Assembly (NCBI GenBank): GCA_903884185.1
Contig: CAISDV010000122.1
Coordinates: 62,001 to 126,000 of the forward strand
Length of the DNA stretch: 64,000 bases
Direction: 5' to 3'
Source of the DNA: an uncultured Chitinophagaceae bacterium
Lineage (GTDB): Bacteria; Bacteroidota; Bacteroidia; Chitinophagales; Chitinophagaceae
The position numbers and the translations under genes are program-made. The notes under the pieces are model-generated. The model did no database searches. It was not told the DNA's origin and saw only the letters and a program-made list of their open reading frames with translations. Numbering within the stretch: position 1 is the stretch's first letter; every line of letters begins with the position of its first letter. This document shows, in pieces, positions 63,141 to 64,000 of the stretch.

Positions 63141-63821
63141 CTACAGCGAATTATAATATGCAATGGCAGAAGCCCACCCAGCTTCGTCTTTACCTGATAT
63201 ATTATTCTGTTTCAAAAAGGGCTCTAACTGTTTCCATTTGGGCTCGAGGAAAGTTTCAAGATTTTTTCTGTTTAACACAATGGGGTTAGACCGTCCGCCT
63301 TTTTCTAGTAAATAAAAGGTCTCCGAATCTCTCAACCGTTTAAATTTTGTAGCATTGCCATACTCTGTAAACTCTTCCGCATCCTTTTGATAAAGTTTCA
63401 ATAAAGAGATATTCCCCTCCGCCAATACCTGGAAAAATTTATCGCCGCCAAGATGCGCACTGATATAATATCCATTTTTGAAGATAAGTTGTTTGCTGGT
63501 ATCTTCTCTCTTTGGATATAGATGCACACACACGATCTCGGGCCCTATTTCAAAAGATGTATCATGCAGATTGAAAATAAATTTATTGTTATAAGTATCA
63601 AATTTGAACCGGACATTTTTAAAGATGACCCCATTTTTTGCAATCGCCTCTCCATAGGTCCAGTTATCTTTTAAAAATTGGGAGCCCTGCAAGTTTTCAG
63701 CCTGGAAAAAATAAGTCACGTATCCTTTACCCCTGTCATACATCTGGTGTTCAATGGTCTGCTGCGCAGATGCTTCCAGCACCATAAACAGGGCAAATAT
63801 GGAAATAACAAATTGCTTCAT
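63141..63821 (-). CDS. Exported hypothetical protein
   Basis: A 226-residue protein with a signal peptide of about 19 (MKQFVISIFALFMVLEASA) and a mainly beta and alpha/beta mature part, including IAKNGVIFKNVRFKFDTYNN, FEIGPEIVCVHLYPKRED and a C-terminal basic segment NPIVLNRKNLETFLEPKWKQ. The pattern of short strands ending in a helix recalls small exported proteins widespread in this phylum, but I cannot assign a function. It is convergent with the TlpA-like gene. Confidence 0.75.
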   Translation of the reverse strand: MKQFVISIFALFMVLEASAQQTIEHQMYDRGKGYVTYFFQAENLQGSQFLKDNWTYGEAIAKNGVIFKNVRFKFDTYNNKFIFNLHDTSFEIGPEIVCVHLYPKREDTSKQLIFKNGYYISAHLGGDKFFQVLAEGNISLLKLYQKDAEEFTEYGNATKFKRLRDSETFYLLEKGGRSNPIVLNRKNLETFLEPKWKQLEPFLKQNNISGKDEAGWASAIAYYNSL

Positions 63822-63863
63822 TTTTCAATATTTAGTTTAAAGAATACTATGTAATTTAAATAA

Positions 63864-63896
63864 AAAAGCCACACCGCGCTATGCGATGTGGCTTTT
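63864..63896. terminator. Rho-independent terminator next to the partial SusD gene
   Basis: AAAAGCCACACCGC (63864-63877) and GCGATGTGGCTTTT (63883-63896) form a hairpin with one mismatch around GCTAT, with A-rich and T-rich flanks. On the minus strand it follows the SusD stop (63919) directly, so it most likely ends that operon. Confidence 0.9.
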
Positions 63897-63918
63897 AAGT
63901 TTTTATACCTAATTCTAA

Positions 63919-64000
63919 TTAGTACCCAGGATTCTGTACAATATTAGGATTTGCATTTATTTCGTTAGTAGGAATAGGCAGTATCAATTGCGTGTTAGTA
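63919..64000 (-). CDS. SusD/RagB-family lipoprotein, C-terminal end only (partial)
   Basis: The last 26 codons of a minus-strand gene that continues beyond the window. Read backwards from 64000 the frame gives QLILPIPTNEINANPNIVQN then PGY and a TAA stop at 63919-63921. The LPIPxNEI segment and the NPGY end are hallmarks of the SusD/RagB family and match the end of the complete SusD at 2004-3536. A second SusCD pair therefore begins just right of this window. Confidence 0.85.
   Translation of the reverse strand, partial: TNTQLILPIPTNEINANPNIVQNPGY

Overview
The window looks like chromosomal DNA of a member of the Bacteroidota, most probably family Chitinophagaceae; the genus cannot be told from the sequence alone. 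Support comes from SusC/SusD outer-membrane pairs, a GldA-type gliding ABC ATPase, a fused E1 alpha/beta 2-oxoacid dehydrogenase, Bacteroidota-type promoters (TTTG...TAnnTTTG), A/T-rich leaders mostly without Shine-Dalgarno sequences, and SusD proteins ending in NPGY. I see no rRNA, tRNA, CRISPR array, phage or intact insertion sequence. The gene set is mostly chromosomal housekeeping and nutrient scavenging, but the spacers are rich in dispersed palindromic repeats.

Layout. 0.4-10.6 kb: a minus-strand SusCD operon with a phosphodiesterase, a secreted propeller-like protein and a YdcF-like protein, opposite a second secreted phosphatase/sulfatase-like enzyme; together a candidate organophosphate-scavenging locus. 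10.6-13.2 kb: a repeat-rich spacer, a DUF2283 protein, and a two-gene cytoskeletal unit made of an actin-like protein and a bactofilin. The actin-like protein seems circularly permuted: its phosphate-1 motif is at the C terminus. 13.2-22.1 kb: a repeat-rich spacer, then D-aminoacylase, class C serine hydrolase, M19 dipeptidase, penicillin acylase-type amidase and a second class C hydrolase, a peptide/D-amino-acid degradation cluster. 22.2-28.1 kb: fused 2-oxoacid dehydrogenase E1 (with a dispersed repeat translated in frame in its linker), a BI-1 membrane protein, a polysaccharide deacetylase and KorA without an adjacent KorB. 28.3-29.6 kb: a DUF3800 gene split by an amber codon, abutting a FUSC membrane protein cut to its N-terminal quarter; a likely replacement scar.

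29.7-37.1 kb: small cytosolic proteins, endonuclease III, a FtsB/DivIC-like protein, enolase, GldA, an MFS transporter with a small membrane partner, and a VapC/Phd toxin-antitoxin pair. 37.2-42.9 kb: acetyl-CoA synthetase and two peptide transporters (OPT and POT), which could feed the peptide-degrading enzymes. 43.0-50.4 kb: purD and the elongation operon mreB-mreC-mreD-PBP2-rodA. 50.5-55.4 kb: MBL hydrolase, an ECF sigma/anti-sigma/sensor operon, an AlkA-like glycosylase, small proteins and an M23 peptidase. 55.6-63.8 kb: alaS, a double-PDZ secreted protein, DUF1028-TPR protein, gatB and a TlpA-like lipoprotein. The window ends inside the 3' end of a second SusD gene.

Most notable are the permuted actin next to a bactofilin, the repeat domesticated as protein linker, the palindromic element with compensatory stem changes found nested inside other repeats, and the scar joining korA to a truncated FUSC gene. 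All assignments are from reading the sequence; no database search was run.
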